DNA of 64,000 bases. Source: SHXR01 sp046160305 (GTDB lineage Bacteria; Pseudomonadota; Gammaproteobacteria; Burkholderiales; SG8-39). The translations under genes and the position numbers were made by a program. The stretch's first letter is position 1. Each line of letters begins with the position of its first letter. Below are positions 32,992 through 42,409 of this stretch, piece after piece. The DNA is taken from assembly GCA_046160305.1 (NCBI GenBank), contig JBJXGX010000393.1:1-64000 (forward strand), in the 5' to 3' direction. The notes under the pieces were generated by a model. It did no database searches, had not been told where the DNA came from, and was given only the letters and a program-made list of their open reading frames with translations.

Positions 32992-33780
32992 TCACCCGGC
33001 CGCGGCCAACACCCTCACCTTCGGCCACGGATCGGGCTCCAGCTTCTCGAAGGGCGCCTTGTCCGCCGGTGTCATCCGATCGAGCAGCTCCTTCTTCACC
33101 GACGGCCGCTCCCGCATGCGTGCATACCACTGCGCAATACGCGGCCGATCCTCGATGAATCCTCTCAGCTTCAGAAGATCGAGCCGCAGCAGATACGGAA
33201 TCACCGCGGCGTCGGCAAGCGAGAACGCGTTTCCGGCGAGCCAGGGTCCGAGCTCGAGCGCGTGGTCCATCATCTTGAGAAGCTTGCCATGATGGCCGAC
33301 GGCGTCGCGCACATACTTCGACTCGAGGCCATTCAGCGCGACATCGCGCTTGTACTCGGTGCGCTGGGTGAGCGGCGATTTCGCCAGGCGCGCAATGATC
33401 TGTTCACTGGTGAGGCCGGCAAACCACGGCCGGAACGCCGTCGCGAAGGTGAGGATCATGCATGAATTGTGCAGATACTCGTCGATCAACTTGTTGAACT
33501 GGCGGACCGACGCCCGTTGGTGCAGATCGGTTGGCATGAGTGGCGGCCGCGGGAACGCCTCGTCGAGGTAGTACAGAATCACCGCCGATTCGATCACAGC
33601 GCGCCCGTCATGCACGAGGGTCGGAACAACGCCATTTGGATTGAGCTTCATGTACTCGGCGGTGAACTGGTCACCCTGCAATGTCATCAGGTGTTCCTGA
33701 TAGTCGAGGCCCTTTTCGGCCAACACAATGCGCACCTTTTGTGCACAGACGGAATTGACGCTGTGATAGAGCTCGAGCAT
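32992..33780 (-). CDS. glutathione S-transferase family protein
   Basis: This 262-aa protein has an N-terminal thioredoxin-like domain (MLELYHSVNSVCAQKVRIVL, with the NPNGVVPTLVHDG cis-Pro and the VIESAVILYYLDEAF GSH-binding motif) and an all-helical C-terminal domain (GPWLAGNAFSLADAAVIPYL). The ATG at 33780 has AAGGTGA upstream. At 262 aa it is longer than average and resembles GSTs that act in aromatic or halogenated compound breakdown. It is divergent from a LysR gene whose start lies 195 bases away, so LysR control is likely. Confidence 0.88.
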   Translation of the reverse strand: MLELYHSVNSVCAQKVRIVLAEKGLDYQEHLMTLQGDQFTAEYMKLNPNGVVPTLVHDGRAVIESAVILYYLDEAFPRPPLMPTDLHQRASVRQFNKLIDEYLHNSCMILTFATAFRPWFAGLTSEQIIARLAKSPLTQRTEYKRDVALNGLESKYVRDAVGHHGKLLKMMDHALELGPWLAGNAFSLADAAVIPYLLRLDLLKLRGFIEDRPRIAQWYARMRERPSVKKELLDRMTPADKAPFEKLEPDPWPKVRVLAAAG

Positions 33781-33974
33781 GGGAGTCACCTTCGTGCGGG
33801 GCATCATTCGCGACGATGTTACGCCGGATCGAATTGCGAGGGTGGCCGGTGCGCCTGGGCGACGGATGACGTCGATCAAGATCCAACGGTGCCCGCAACG
33901 CTCAGTCGCAAGTGTTACGTTGGCGACCCGGTCCTTCGCAATCGACAATTCATTATTTTCAAGGAGGAAACAAC

Positions 33975-34874
33975 ATGGACCGTCTTCAGGCAATGACAAC
34001 CTTCGTCGCCGTCGTAGACAGCGGCGGATTTGCCAGCGCCGCGCGGAAGCTGAGTCTCTCGCCACCGGTCGTCACGCGAGCAGTGGGAGAACTGGAAGCG
34101 CGGCTCGGATTACGGCTACTGACGCGCACGACCCGTTTCGTTCGTGTGACCGAAGCTGGAGCGCGCTATGCCGACGACTGCCGTCGTATTCTTGCCGAGA
34201 TCGACGAGGCCGAGACCGCCGCGACCGGCGCACACGCGACACCACGCGGCACGCTGACGATCACTGCACCGGTACTGTTCGGCCACCTGTACGTGACGCC
34301 GATTCTTGTTATCTACTTGCAGCGATACAAGGATGTGGATGCGAAGTGCGAATTCCTCGACCGTGTCGTCAATATCGTCGCGGAAGGGATCGACATTGCG
34401 GTACGCATCGGCGAGCTGCCGGACTCATCACTTCAGGCAACCCATGTCGGGCGCGTGCGTCGCGTTGTTGTTGCGTCGCCTGCTTACCTGAAGGCGCATG
34501 GCGTACCGAGGCGCCCGGACGAACTTGTTGAGCACACCATCATTGCCGCCTCCGGTGTGACGCCGAACCCGGAATGGCGGTTCATAGACGGTGGCAAACC
34601 GGTCATACAGCGGCTGCACGCGCGCATGCGAACAACGACCAATGACTCGGCGATCTCGGCCACGGTCGCCGGCCTTGGTATTACGCGACTGCTGAATTAC
34701 CAAGTGGCCGCACAGATTCGGGGCGGCCAACTCAAGATCATGCTCGAGGATTTTGAGACCGTGCCGCTTCCGGTGCATGTCGTCCATCACGAAGGCCGCC
34801 GTGCAACACAGAAAGTGCGTGGCTTCATCGAATTGGCGATCGAGACATTGCGCGCCGACCCTGCACTCGAATAA
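33975..34874 (+). CDS. LysR family transcriptional regulator
   Basis: This 299-aa protein has the winged HTH at residues 1-60 (MTTFVAVVDSGGFASAARKL, SPPVVTRAVGELEARLGLRLL) and a periplasmic-binding-type effector domain beginning near residue 90 (GTLTITAPVLFGHLYVTPIL). An almost ideal SD, AAGGAGG, precedes the ATG. Its divergent position makes the neighbouring GST gene the probable target. The inducer is unknown. Confidence 0.93.
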   Translation: MDRLQAMTTFVAVVDSGGFASAARKLSLSPPVVTRAVGELEARLGLRLLTRTTRFVRVTEAGARYADDCRRILAEIDEAETAATGAHATPRGTLTITAPVLFGHLYVTPILVIYLQRYKDVDAKCEFLDRVVNIVAEGIDIAVRIGELPDSSLQATHVGRVRRVVVASPAYLKAHGVPRRPDELVEHTIIAASGVTPNPEWRFIDGGKPVIQRLHARMRTTTNDSAISATVAGLGITRLLNYQVAAQIRGGQLKIMLEDFETVPLPVHVVHHEGRRATQKVRGFIELAIETLRADPALE

Positions 34875-34880
34875 CCTCTC

Positions 34881-35588
34881 CTATCGGCTTGCCGCGCTCG
34901 CATCGGGGCGCAACAGTGTCGCGCCAAGCAATCCTGCTTTCACGTAGATGAGCGCCCCCTCCGAGCCCGTATACGGCGCATGGCGGCTCCAGCGCGGGTT
35001 GCGCAACCACGTACCAGCGGGATACGCGCCCTGCTCGTCGCGGAACAGGCCTTCGAGCACCAGGATTTCCTCGCCGCCGGGATGCGAGTGCGCATCGAAT
35101 CGCGTATTGGGCGCCCAACGTACGAGCGCGGTACTGATGCCGTCGAACTCGTGCAGAGGCAATACGGACAGTCCCGGCACGAGCCCGGGATGCCAGTCCG
35201 CTTCATGCGTTCGAATCCGCACGGACCGGGTGTCTCCATGGGTGAACTGCCACAGTTTCACGAACAGCGTGCAGCCGTCACGCGAGTACGGTGTGTGCGA
35301 AGTACCCGGCGGATTGCGAATGTAGCTTCCTGCCGCGTAGTCCCCTTCCTCGTCGGAGAAGATGCCCTCCAGCACGAAGAACTCTTCGCCGCCGTCGTGG
35401 GTGTGGCGGCTGAAACGTGACCCCGCATCGTAACGCACGATGCTCGTCGCACGTGCGACTTCGCCACCGACGCGGTCCAACATGTGTCGTTGAACGCCGG
35501 GCAGCGGCGATGGCACCCAGGTCGTCGCATCGGGCGCCTTGACGACCACACGCAAATCGAAGTCGGCATTCAGGAGGGTAACGTTCAT
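34881..35588 (-). CDS. double-cupin protein (ChrR-like)
   Basis: This 235-aa protein has two tandem cupin barrels. The first contains SRFSRHTHDGGEEFFVLEG and the second TRFDAHSHPGGEEILVLEG, both with His-x-His and Glu metal ligands. These match the C-terminal cupin of ChrR anti-sigma factors; no zinc-binding anti-sigma domain is present, so this is more likely a stand-alone metal-binding cupin. Its stop lies six bases from the convergent LysR stop. Confidence 0.85.
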   Translation of the reverse strand: MNVTLLNADFDLRVVVKAPDATTWVPSPLPGVQRHMLDRVGGEVARATSIVRYDAGSRFSRHTHDGGEEFFVLEGIFSDEEGDYAAGSYIRNPPGTSHTPYSRDGCTLFVKLWQFTHGDTRSVRIRTHEADWHPGLVPGLSVLPLHEFDGISTALVRWAPNTRFDAHSHPGGEEILVLEGLFRDEQGAYPAGTWLRNPRWSRHAPYTGSEGALIYVKAGLLGATLLRPDASAASR

Positions 35589-35709
35589 CGATGCACCTAT
35601 GCAGATCGGTCAGAGCTCGAGATTAATCCGTTCGCCGCCGTCCCGCGCAGGATACGCCAAGCGCGCGATGAGCACGTCGCAGTCGGCGGACTCCGCTAGC
35701 TCGTCGTGT

Positions 35710-36342
35710 TCAGGTACCCGCTAGCAGGTTAGCTTCGACTGCTTTGAGCTTGGCTTCGAGCGATGCGATGCGCGCGTCACGCTCGGCCAGCGAGCGCTCG
35801 ACATCTTCAGCGTCGAACCGAAGTGGAATGTGCTGCGGACAATTCCAGTCGAAACCTTCGACGGTGATGACAAAGACACGCTGGGGCCTGGCACGATAGT
35901 CTGGCGCAATCAACGTTTCCGCATGCGGGTGCTCCGGCGTGAGGGCTTCTATCGCCAAGCGGCCAAGTATCTTCAGTCGCACGCGACGCGAATAGTCGAC
36001 GAGGATCAGCGCAACCCGGTCATTGTTCGCGGCGTTACCAACGCTGATGAGTTGTCGATTCCCGGCGAAGTCGGCAAACGCCAATGTCTTTTCGTCGAGC
36101 ACCTTGAGGAATCCCTTTGGACCGCCGCGGTGTTGAATGTACGGCCAACCGGTTTCAGATACCGTTGCGAGGTAGAAACTGGGTTGTCCGGCGATGAACT
36201 CGACTTCGGTGTCGCCCAACCGGTCATTACGCACCACATTCCCGGTCTCGAAACTGCGCGCATAGTTTGCGCGACTGCCATCGACGACCTGTGCTGCTTT
36301 GACCGCGGGCGTGAACGTGATGTTCGCAAATGCGTGGGACAT
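35710..36342 (-). CDS. pyridoxamine 5'-phosphate oxidase-fold flavoprotein
   Basis: This 210-aa protein has the split-barrel FMN-binding fold. Markers are EFIAGQPSFYLATVSETGWPYIQHRGGPKG, FADFAGNRQLIS and RVRLKILGRLAIEAL, with a C-terminal coiled stretch (ERSLAERDARIASLEAKLKAVEANL). GGAGG lies just before the ATG at 36342. Such proteins bind FMN, F420 or heme; its true substrate is unknown. The terminal coiled coil suggests oligomerisation. It is divergent from a Bug receptor gene. Confidence 0.85.
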   Translation of the reverse strand: MSHAFANITFTPAVKAAQVVDGSRANYARSFETGNVVRNDRLGDTEVEFIAGQPSFYLATVSETGWPYIQHRGGPKGFLKVLDEKTLAFADFAGNRQLISVGNAANNDRVALILVDYSRRVRLKILGRLAIEALTPEHPHAETLIAPDYRARPQRVFVITVEGFDWNCPQHIPLRFDAEDVERSLAERDARIASLEAKLKAVEANLLAGT

Positions 36343-36545
36343 GGCGACCTCCATCGTGACGCAGCGCCCGATTGACCGCTGCGATGGCGCGACTCTGACC
36401 GAACCGGTTCTAAAGGGGAATCCGCGGCGGACCCAATTCAGTCTTTCGTATCCGGGAATGATCGCCTGTGTGAACGCAAGTGAGCCTTTGCCAATGCTCT
36501 GTCAAACTCCACACCCATTGTCAATTCGATTGCCAAAGGCTCAAG

Positions 36546-37517
36546 ATGGTGGCGCAATTTAGCTTACGAGCGTTGACGCGGGTGGCGCTTGGGGCCGTGC
36601 TCGGGGCCGTCGCGGTCGTGGCCCACGCGCAATTCCCTGCAAAGCCGATTCGCGTGATCGTCCCCTATGGGGCGGGCGGATCGGATCAGCAGGTCCGCGC
36701 GCTCGCGCCGTCGATGGTGCGGCTCCTCGGGCAGCAGTTGCTGATTGAGAATCGCGAGGGCGGTGGCGGCACGGTCGGCGCCACCGCGGTCAAGAATGCA
36801 GCACCCGATGGCTACACCCTGCTCTACACCGGTAGCGGCGTATTCACCTCGGTCATTCATCTGCGCAAGGATGCCCCATATACCGCCGATGATTTCGTGC
36901 CGATTGGCAACGTGATCGGTACTCCGTTCGTCATGGCGGCACGCGGCGATGCGCCATTCAAGACCCTCGCGGAGTTGGTCACGTACGCGAAAGCAAATCC
37001 AGGGAAGGTGAATTTCGGGTCGGCCGGGACCGGGACCACGACCCATCTTTGCGGCGAGGCATTCCAGAGCGCCGCCGGTGTACAGTTCACGCATGTGCCG
37101 TTTCAAGGTATCGGGCCTGCGGTGCGATCGATCCTCGGCGGCAACGTCGATATCGTCATCGGACTCCCCGGTCCGATCCTGCCGCAAGTGCGCGGCGGTA
37201 AGCTCATCACGCTCGCCACCACCGGTCCCTCTCGAATGGAATTCGCTCCGGACCATCCGACTTGGCGCGAGTCCGGGTTCGATGCCGTCGAAATCTCCAG
37301 ATTCGGCTTCTTCGCACCGCGAGGCACGCCCGATTCGATCGTGGCAAAGCTTGTCTCCGCCGTCGCCGAGGCTGTCAAAGCACCGGAGTTCGTCGATGCG
37401 ACGCGGAACACCTTCAACAGTGTCGCCTACCTCCCGCCTGCCGAGCTTCGACGCGTGCTGGAAGACGAGAGTCGGGTGAATCGCAGACTGATCCGCGATC
37501 TGAAGCTGGTCGAGTAG
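36546..37517 (+). CDS. Bug/TctC-family periplasmic solute-binding protein
   Basis: This 323-aa protein has a signal peptide (cleaved after AVVAHAQ) and the Bug hallmarks: PAKPIRVIVPYGAGGSDQQV, IENREGGGGTVGATAVKNAAPDGYTLL, and FQGIGPAVRSILGGNVDI in the second lobe. These receptors bind carboxylates and often work with TctAB permeases encoded elsewhere; none is nearby. The start at 36546 was chosen for the signal peptide; a 22-codon extension has none. Confidence 0.9.
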   Translation: MVAQFSLRALTRVALGAVLGAVAVVAHAQFPAKPIRVIVPYGAGGSDQQVRALAPSMVRLLGQQLLIENREGGGGTVGATAVKNAAPDGYTLLYTGSGVFTSVIHLRKDAPYTADDFVPIGNVIGTPFVMAARGDAPFKTLAELVTYAKANPGKVNFGSAGTGTTTHLCGEAFQSAAGVQFTHVPFQGIGPAVRSILGGNVDIVIGLPGPILPQVRGGKLITLATTGPSRMEFAPDHPTWRESGFDAVEISRFGFFAPRGTPDSIVAKLVSAVAEAVKAPEFVDATRNTFNSVAYLPPAELRRVLEDESRVNRRLIRDLKLVE

Positions 37518-37552
37518 CGTCCGGCTTCTTTGCCGAGCTTCGCCGCCGCCGT

Positions 37553-38575
37553 TCAGCATCCCGCGATGCATTTTCCTTTGCCGTCGAACTCCATCGTTCG
37601 TCCGCTGATGGCCAGGTGCGATACAGGCTTCAACTGTTTGATCAAGGCGGCGGTGCGGGAAGTGGGCCGCAGCTTGCCACCTTCAGTCACCGCCTCGTTC
37701 GGGTGGGTGAGGATGACCGACGCCGGTCGAAACAGCTCATTCATCGCGTAGGCGCCAGACAGGATCGTGCCCGCGCTGGGGCCCTGATTCAGAACCGCGA
37801 GGTTCGCCTTGTGAAACTCGTTCACGACGGTCTTCATCTCGGTATGTATGCCGGTATCGCCCGAGAGGTACGCGGTGAGCCCGTTGGTGAACTTCACGAC
37901 GTAGCCGGTCGGCGGTCCGAGCACGATGCTCGTGTCGTCCGGTGCGAGATTCGCCCGCTGCGCCTCCGATAGCAGGGAGAGCGGCACGTTGTTCGCGTGC
38001 GAAGCAAAGACGATCGTGATCTCCACACCCTGCGCTGCGTTGGCTGCCTTGGCGATGAATGTGCCGCCGAGGTGCGTGTTGGAGCGGCACGATGTCGCAA
38101 CCGGAACGGTCGTGACCCCATCCGCTTGAGGACACACCGCCACTGGTTTGCCGCGGATATTCGCTACCTTGCGGCCGATGAACGTACCCATGTCACTGGT
38201 CATCGCGAGCGCGGCATTCTTCGCTGCGGCGATTTCCGCGGTTGTCGAATTGGGCGTTGCCGGTACCCTTTCCGAGTTGGCGCATTGGCCCGCCCCGACC
38301 GCCTTCAGCTTCTGGTCGCCAATGTGGTCACCATGCGCATGACTAAGCAGCACGACGTGGATTTCGCCAAGCCGCGCATCGTCCGCACCGGTCACCGTCT
38401 GGCCGGCGTCGTAGAGGATGCGTACACCGGAGGGGTCTTCAAACAGGGTCGCGCGATCGTTCGCGCAAAGCTCGCCCGGGTGCGAGCCCACCGGCGTGAC
38501 TTTCACGTTCTGCGCGATCGCCGGACCAGTCGTCAGGGCGAATGCAAGTGTTGCCCCCAAGTATGCGGATCTCAT
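37553..38575 (-). CDS. exported MBL-fold metallo-hydrolase
   Basis: This 340-aa protein has a signal peptide (cleaved near GPAIAQN) and a metallo-beta-lactamase fold with HxHxDH in LLSHAHGDHIGD (about residue 78), a later His in SHANNVPLS and LSGDTGIH, and the terminal LAISGRTMEF. Unlike UlaG-type relatives, the insertion at about residues 95-175 has several Cys (GQCANSER, AVCPQADG, TSCRSNTH). A strong SD (AGAGGAGC) precedes the ATG. Substrate is unknown; periplasmic location suggests lactonase or esterase activity. Confidence 0.85.
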   Translation of the reverse strand: MRSAYLGATLAFALTTGPAIAQNVKVTPVGSHPGELCANDRATLFEDPSGVRILYDAGQTVTGADDARLGEIHVVLLSHAHGDHIGDQKLKAVGAGQCANSERVPATPNSTTAEIAAAKNAALAMTSDMGTFIGRKVANIRGKPVAVCPQADGVTTVPVATSCRSNTHLGGTFIAKAANAAQGVEITIVFASHANNVPLSLLSEAQRANLAPDDTSIVLGPPTGYVVKFTNGLTAYLSGDTGIHTEMKTVVNEFHKANLAVLNQGPSAGTILSGAYAMNELFRPASVILTHPNEAVTEGGKLRPTSRTAALIKQLKPVSHLAISGRTMEFDGKGKCIAGC

Positions 38576-38668
38576 GTTGTGCTCCTCTCTTGTGTCGTGA
38601 CACGGCTGTTAGCCTAAATGAACTGATATAAAGTCGCAGCATGATCAGCATGAAAGGCCGGGCAACCC

Positions 38669-39151
38669 ATGAACGTCTATCTGATCCATCACGCCGAGGC
38701 GCTCGCGATCGAGCAGGACCCGGTGCGCCCTCTCAGTCCGAACGGACGCGATCAAGCCGACCGGCTCGGCACGCGTCTTCGTGCGGTTGGCGTCGCGCCG
38801 GTGCGCATCCTGCACAGCGACAAGCAGTGGACGATTGAAACAGCCCAACGCATCGCCGCGAAGCTGGGTGTGGAGAGTAAAACCGCGAAGGCCGCCTACC
38901 CGATCAACACCGGCGATCCGGTTGCACCCTTTGTGGCAGAAATTGCGGCAACGAAGGGAGATATCATGATGTGCGGTCATGTCGATTTCTTGCTGCGGGC
39001 TGCCTCGCAGCTCGTGTGCGGCGACGAAACACGGAAAGTGGTCGAGTTCAAGCCTGGCAACGGCACCGTTGTCTGTCTCGAGGGCGAAGCCCGCAACTGG
39101 GTCATCACCTACATGTGGCGCCAGGATCACGTTCCGGGGCAACCACGATGA
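38669..39151 (+). CDS. sixA: phosphohistidine phosphatase SixA-like
   Basis: This 160-aa histidine-phosphatase fold protein has the N-terminal motif YLIHHAEAL where most members have RHG or RHA; the Arg before the catalytic His is replaced by His. The second His is present in MMCGHVDFLLR. SixA removes phosphate from His of phosphotransfer proteins such as NPr or ArcB. The stop overlaps the start of the methyltransferase gene (ATGA). Confidence 0.82.
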   Translation: MNVYLIHHAEALAIEQDPVRPLSPNGRDQADRLGTRLRAVGVAPVRILHSDKQWTIETAQRIAAKLGVESKTAKAAYPINTGDPVAPFVAEIAATKGDIMMCGHVDFLLRAASQLVCGDETRKVVEFKPGNGTVVCLEGEARNWVITYMWRQDHVPGQPR

Positions 39152-39975
39152 GCGAACTTTTCACCGGCGTGGCGCGCCACTATGGTGAGGCCGGTATCGG
39201 TGAGCGCATCCTCGCGGCGCTCGCGGGCGAAGGCGTAGACATTGAGAATCTGACGACGGCCTCACTCGCCACGATCGATCAGTTCCACACCCGCGGCCTG
39301 AGCGCGACCCGTGAGCAGGCCGAAGCGGTCGCGCCCTCCCCTACGATGCATGTGCTCGATGTCGGTTGCGGCGTCGGTGGCCCGGCCCGGTTTCTTGCCG
39401 AGACCTATGGCTGTCGCGTGACCGGCATCGATCTCACCACCGAATACGTCGACGTCGCGCAAATGTTGTCCAGCCGCTGCAGGCTCGATCATCTCACCAG
39501 TTTTCGGCAGGCCAACGCGCTCGATCTGCCGTTCATGGAGGCGACCTTCGATCTCGCCTGGTGTCAGAACGTCTCCATGAACATACCCGACAAGTACGCA
39601 CTCTACGCCGAGATTCATCGGGTATTGAAACCGGGCGGAAAATTCGCGGCCGTGGAAATCATTGCAGGCGAGCGCGGCGATCCGGTGTTTCCCCTGCCAT
39701 GGGCGCGTGAACCGTCGATCAGCTTCGTTGCTTCCGCACATGCAATGCAATCGGCACTCGAACGCGCCGGTTTTCGAATCGTGACGTGGCGCGATACGAC
39801 AAGCGATGCCGTTGCAATTTCCCGGAACCCGGCGGAACAGACGCGCCGCGGCAAGCTCGGCGTCGGGCTGGTGGCAGGCACCGATTTCAGCGCACGGTCG
39901 GCGAACCTCGCACGGTGTCTTGCGGAGGGGCGATTCCTGAGCGTTCTGCTGGTGGCCGAACGGCCTTCGCAATAG
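39148..39975 (+). CDS. SAM-dependent methyltransferase (UbiE/gamma-tocopherol type)
   Basis: This 275-aa class I methyltransferase has motif I VLDVGCGVGGPARFLAE (about residue 69), acidic GIDLTTEYVDVA, and a post-motif LAWCQNVSMNIPDK and VLKPGGKFAAVEI. Substrate is likely a small quinone- or sterol-like molecule, but this is inference. The start is at the sixA overlap; the much longer in-frame extension lies within sixA. Confidence 0.87.
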   Translation: MSELFTGVARHYGEAGIGERILAALAGEGVDIENLTTASLATIDQFHTRGLSATREQAEAVAPSPTMHVLDVGCGVGGPARFLAETYGCRVTGIDLTTEYVDVAQMLSSRCRLDHLTSFRQANALDLPFMEATFDLAWCQNVSMNIPDKYALYAEIHRVLKPGGKFAAVEIIAGERGDPVFPLPWAREPSISFVASAHAMQSALERAGFRIVTWRDTTSDAVAISRNPAEQTRRGKLGVGLVAGTDFSARSANLARCLAEGRFLSVLLVAERPSQ

Positions 39976-39994
39976 CGCTACCCGGGCCGGCCGG

Positions 39995-41734
39995 TTACGC
40001 CGCCTCCGACCGGTGCATCGGCGCTGCCGCCAACGCGACGCCTCCGCCACTTGCGGCCGTCGCCTCGCCGTGCCGCGTCAGAACAAAACCTTCATAGCCA
40101 CGCGCCACGACCTCTTCGCACTTGCGGCGGTAGTTAGCCATGCCACCGATATACGGCATGAACACGCGCGGCTTGCCGGGGATGTTCGAGCCGGTGTACC
40201 AGGAATCGACGGCTGCAAAAAGCGTCGCGCTCGCCACGTCGTTGACATGGGCCACCCATTTCGCCTCCGCCTCGCGATCCGCCTCGATCCGTGCAAGACC
40301 GCGGGCGCGCAGATGCTTGAGGCATTCGGTGATCCAATCAACATGCTGCTCGATCGATACGGTCATCTGCCCCTTGACGCTCGGACTGCCGGGGCCTGTG
40401 ACGATGAAGAGGTTCGGGAAGCCGGCCACCATCAATCCAAGATAGGTGAGCGGACCCGCGGACCATTTGTCCGCGAGCGTGGCGCCACCATGCGCGCGGA
40501 TGTCGATCTCTCGCAGCGCACCGGTCATCGCGTCGAATCCGGTCGCGAACGCGATGGCGTCCAATTCATACTCGGACTTGGTCGTGCGGATGCCTTTCTC
40601 GGTGATCTCGACAATCGGCGCGCTTTTCACATCGACCAGCGTGACGTTCTCGCGATTGAAGGTCTCGTAGTAATCGGTATCCACGCATAGCCGCTTCGCA
40701 CCGATCGGGTAATCCTTTGGCGCCAGCAACTCGGCGACGACCGGATCCTTGACGATCGATCGCACCTGGTCGCGCACAAACTCGGCGAGCGTGTCGTTCG
40801 AGGCCTGGTTGGTGAGCAGATCGTTGTAGGCGAAGAGAAATGCAAAGGGGCCGCCTTCATTCCACTTGGCCTCGTAGTGCGCGCGGCGCTGCTCGGGTGT
40901 GGCATCGAGCGCGCTCATGGGATAAGGGGCCAAGCCCGCCACACCGTAGCCGCTATAGTGCGCACCGAGCCGGCGCTCGACGTAGGTCGCTTTGTGCTCG
41001 CGCTCGACCTCGGGATCGAGGGGGCCATTGCGAGCCGGTACGCTGTAGTTGGCAGTGCGCTGGAACACATGCAGGCGCTTTGCCTGAGAGGCGATAACCG
41101 GGACCATCTGAATCCCTGACGAACCGGTACCGATTACGCCAACGCGTTGGCCGCTGAAGTCCACGGGTTCAGTGGGCCAACGTCCGGAGTGATACCAACG
41201 GCCCTGGAAGCGATCGAGCCCCTTGAATCCGGGCACGGCCGGCGTCGAGAGGTTGCCGGTGGCCATTACACAGAAGGGGGCGGTAACGACGTCCCCATGC
41301 TCGGTCGTCAAGGTCCACGCGTTTGCGCCGGGATCGAAGGATGCCGCCCGAACCCGGGTGTTGAATTGAATATCGCGGCGCAGGTCGAAACGGTCAGCGA
41401 CGTGATCCAGGTACTTTTGGATTTCGGCTTGCGTGCCGTAGCGCTCGGGCCAGGACCATTCTTGCTGGAGATCGTCTGAGAAGGAATAGGAGTACTCGAG
41501 GCTGTCGACGTCGCAACGAGCACCCGGATACCGGTTCCAGAACCATGTTCCGCCGACACCGCTGCCCGCCTCGAAGACGCGCGCTTTCAGTCCAAGCCCC
41601 CGCAACCGATGCAACATGTAAAGACCCGAGAGGCCCGCGCCGACGACGATCGCGTCGTAGTGCTGGGGCAGCAGGCCCGTCGAGGCGGTCGAGACGGTTG
41701 AATTGGGCATGGCATGCGTTCCGTTGAAATTCAT
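39995..41734 (-). CDS. Baeyer-Villiger flavin monooxygenase (cyclohexanone monooxygenase type)
   Basis: This 579-aa protein has two Rossmann motifs: VVGAGLSGLYMLHRL near residue 31 and VGVIGTGSSGIQMVPVI near residue 195. Between them lies the BVMO fingerprint FxGxxxHxxxWP, seen as FQGRWYHSGRWP (about residue 175). It should insert oxygen next to a ketone carbonyl using FAD and NADPH. Starts at 41734 or 41710 are possible; neither has a strong SD. The long acidic-to-neutral C-terminus ends in an Ala/Gly-rich tail. Confidence 0.9.
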   Translation of the reverse strand: MNFNGTHAMPNSTVSTASTGLLPQHYDAIVVGAGLSGLYMLHRLRGLGLKARVFEAGSGVGGTWFWNRYPGARCDVDSLEYSYSFSDDLQQEWSWPERYGTQAEIQKYLDHVADRFDLRRDIQFNTRVRAASFDPGANAWTLTTEHGDVVTAPFCVMATGNLSTPAVPGFKGLDRFQGRWYHSGRWPTEPVDFSGQRVGVIGTGSSGIQMVPVIASQAKRLHVFQRTANYSVPARNGPLDPEVEREHKATYVERRLGAHYSGYGVAGLAPYPMSALDATPEQRRAHYEAKWNEGGPFAFLFAYNDLLTNQASNDTLAEFVRDQVRSIVKDPVVAELLAPKDYPIGAKRLCVDTDYYETFNRENVTLVDVKSAPIVEITEKGIRTTKSEYELDAIAFATGFDAMTGALREIDIRAHGGATLADKWSAGPLTYLGLMVAGFPNLFIVTGPGSPSVKGQMTVSIEQHVDWITECLKHLRARGLARIEADREAEAKWVAHVNDVASATLFAAVDSWYTGSNIPGKPRVFMPYIGGMANYRRKCEEVVARGYEGFVLTRHGEATAASGGGVALAAAPMHRSEAA

Positions 41735-41905
41735 GGGGCATTATGAAGTAGGCGATGGCCCCATGGCAATCCGATCGCCCGGTCGTGGCGCTCGCCGGCG
41801 GATCAAGTCGGGTCGCGCTGTGTCCCACATTGAGCTGTTCGTGGCCTAAACTGCCCCCGTTGGCGGCACGGTCCGGTGCCGGCGGTGGCATTCAAGGAGC
41901 GAATC

Positions 41906-42334
41906 ATGAAAAACGTAGGGCAGATGCTGGAAGAGAAGGGGCACACGTTGCTTTCGATCTCACCCGACGCAACCGTATTCGAAGCCTTGCAATGCATGGC
42001 GAACGCGAACGTCGGTGCGCTGGTGGTTCTGGACGGCGAGAAGCTGGCCGGGATCTTTTCCGAGCGAGACTACGCCCGCAAGGTCATTCTGGTCGGCAAG
42101 TCCTCCAAAGAAACACGGGTGCGCGAGATCATGACCGACAAGGTACTCTGTGTAAGCCCGGAACGGACCGTGGAGCAGTGTATGGCGCTCATGACCGCAA
42201 AACGCATCCGCCACTTGCCGGTGCTCGATCACAAGAAGGTGGTCGGCGTCATCTCCATCGGTGATGTGGTCAAGGAAATGATCTCTGAACAGCAGTTCAT
42301 CATCTCGCAGCTGGAGAGCTACATTCATCAGTAG
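41906..42334 (+). CDS. tandem CBS-domain protein
   Basis: This 142-aa protein consists of two CBS motifs: SPDATVFEALQCMANANVGA followed by LAGIFSERDYARKV, then SPERTVEQCMALMTAKRIRH followed by VVGVISIGDVVKEM. CBS pairs bind adenine nucleotides and act as energy sensors or subunit regulators. AAGGAG precedes the ATG at 41906. It stands alone, with no partner enzyme adjacent. Confidence 0.9.
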   Translation: MKNVGQMLEEKGHTLLSISPDATVFEALQCMANANVGALVVLDGEKLAGIFSERDYARKVILVGKSSKETRVREIMTDKVLCVSPERTVEQCMALMTAKRIRHLPVLDHKKVVGVISIGDVVKEMISEQQFIISQLESYIHQ

Positions 42335-42409
42335 GAAGGCGGGTGTCGTCGGGCACTTCATAGGAGCGCACCGAGGATTCCAGGGTCCGACTCTGATTAT
42401 TCAGGACGG

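Noticed and set aside
32618..33292. 224-codon plus-strand open frame
   Set aside because: It spans antisense parts of the HTH and GST genes and has no family character.
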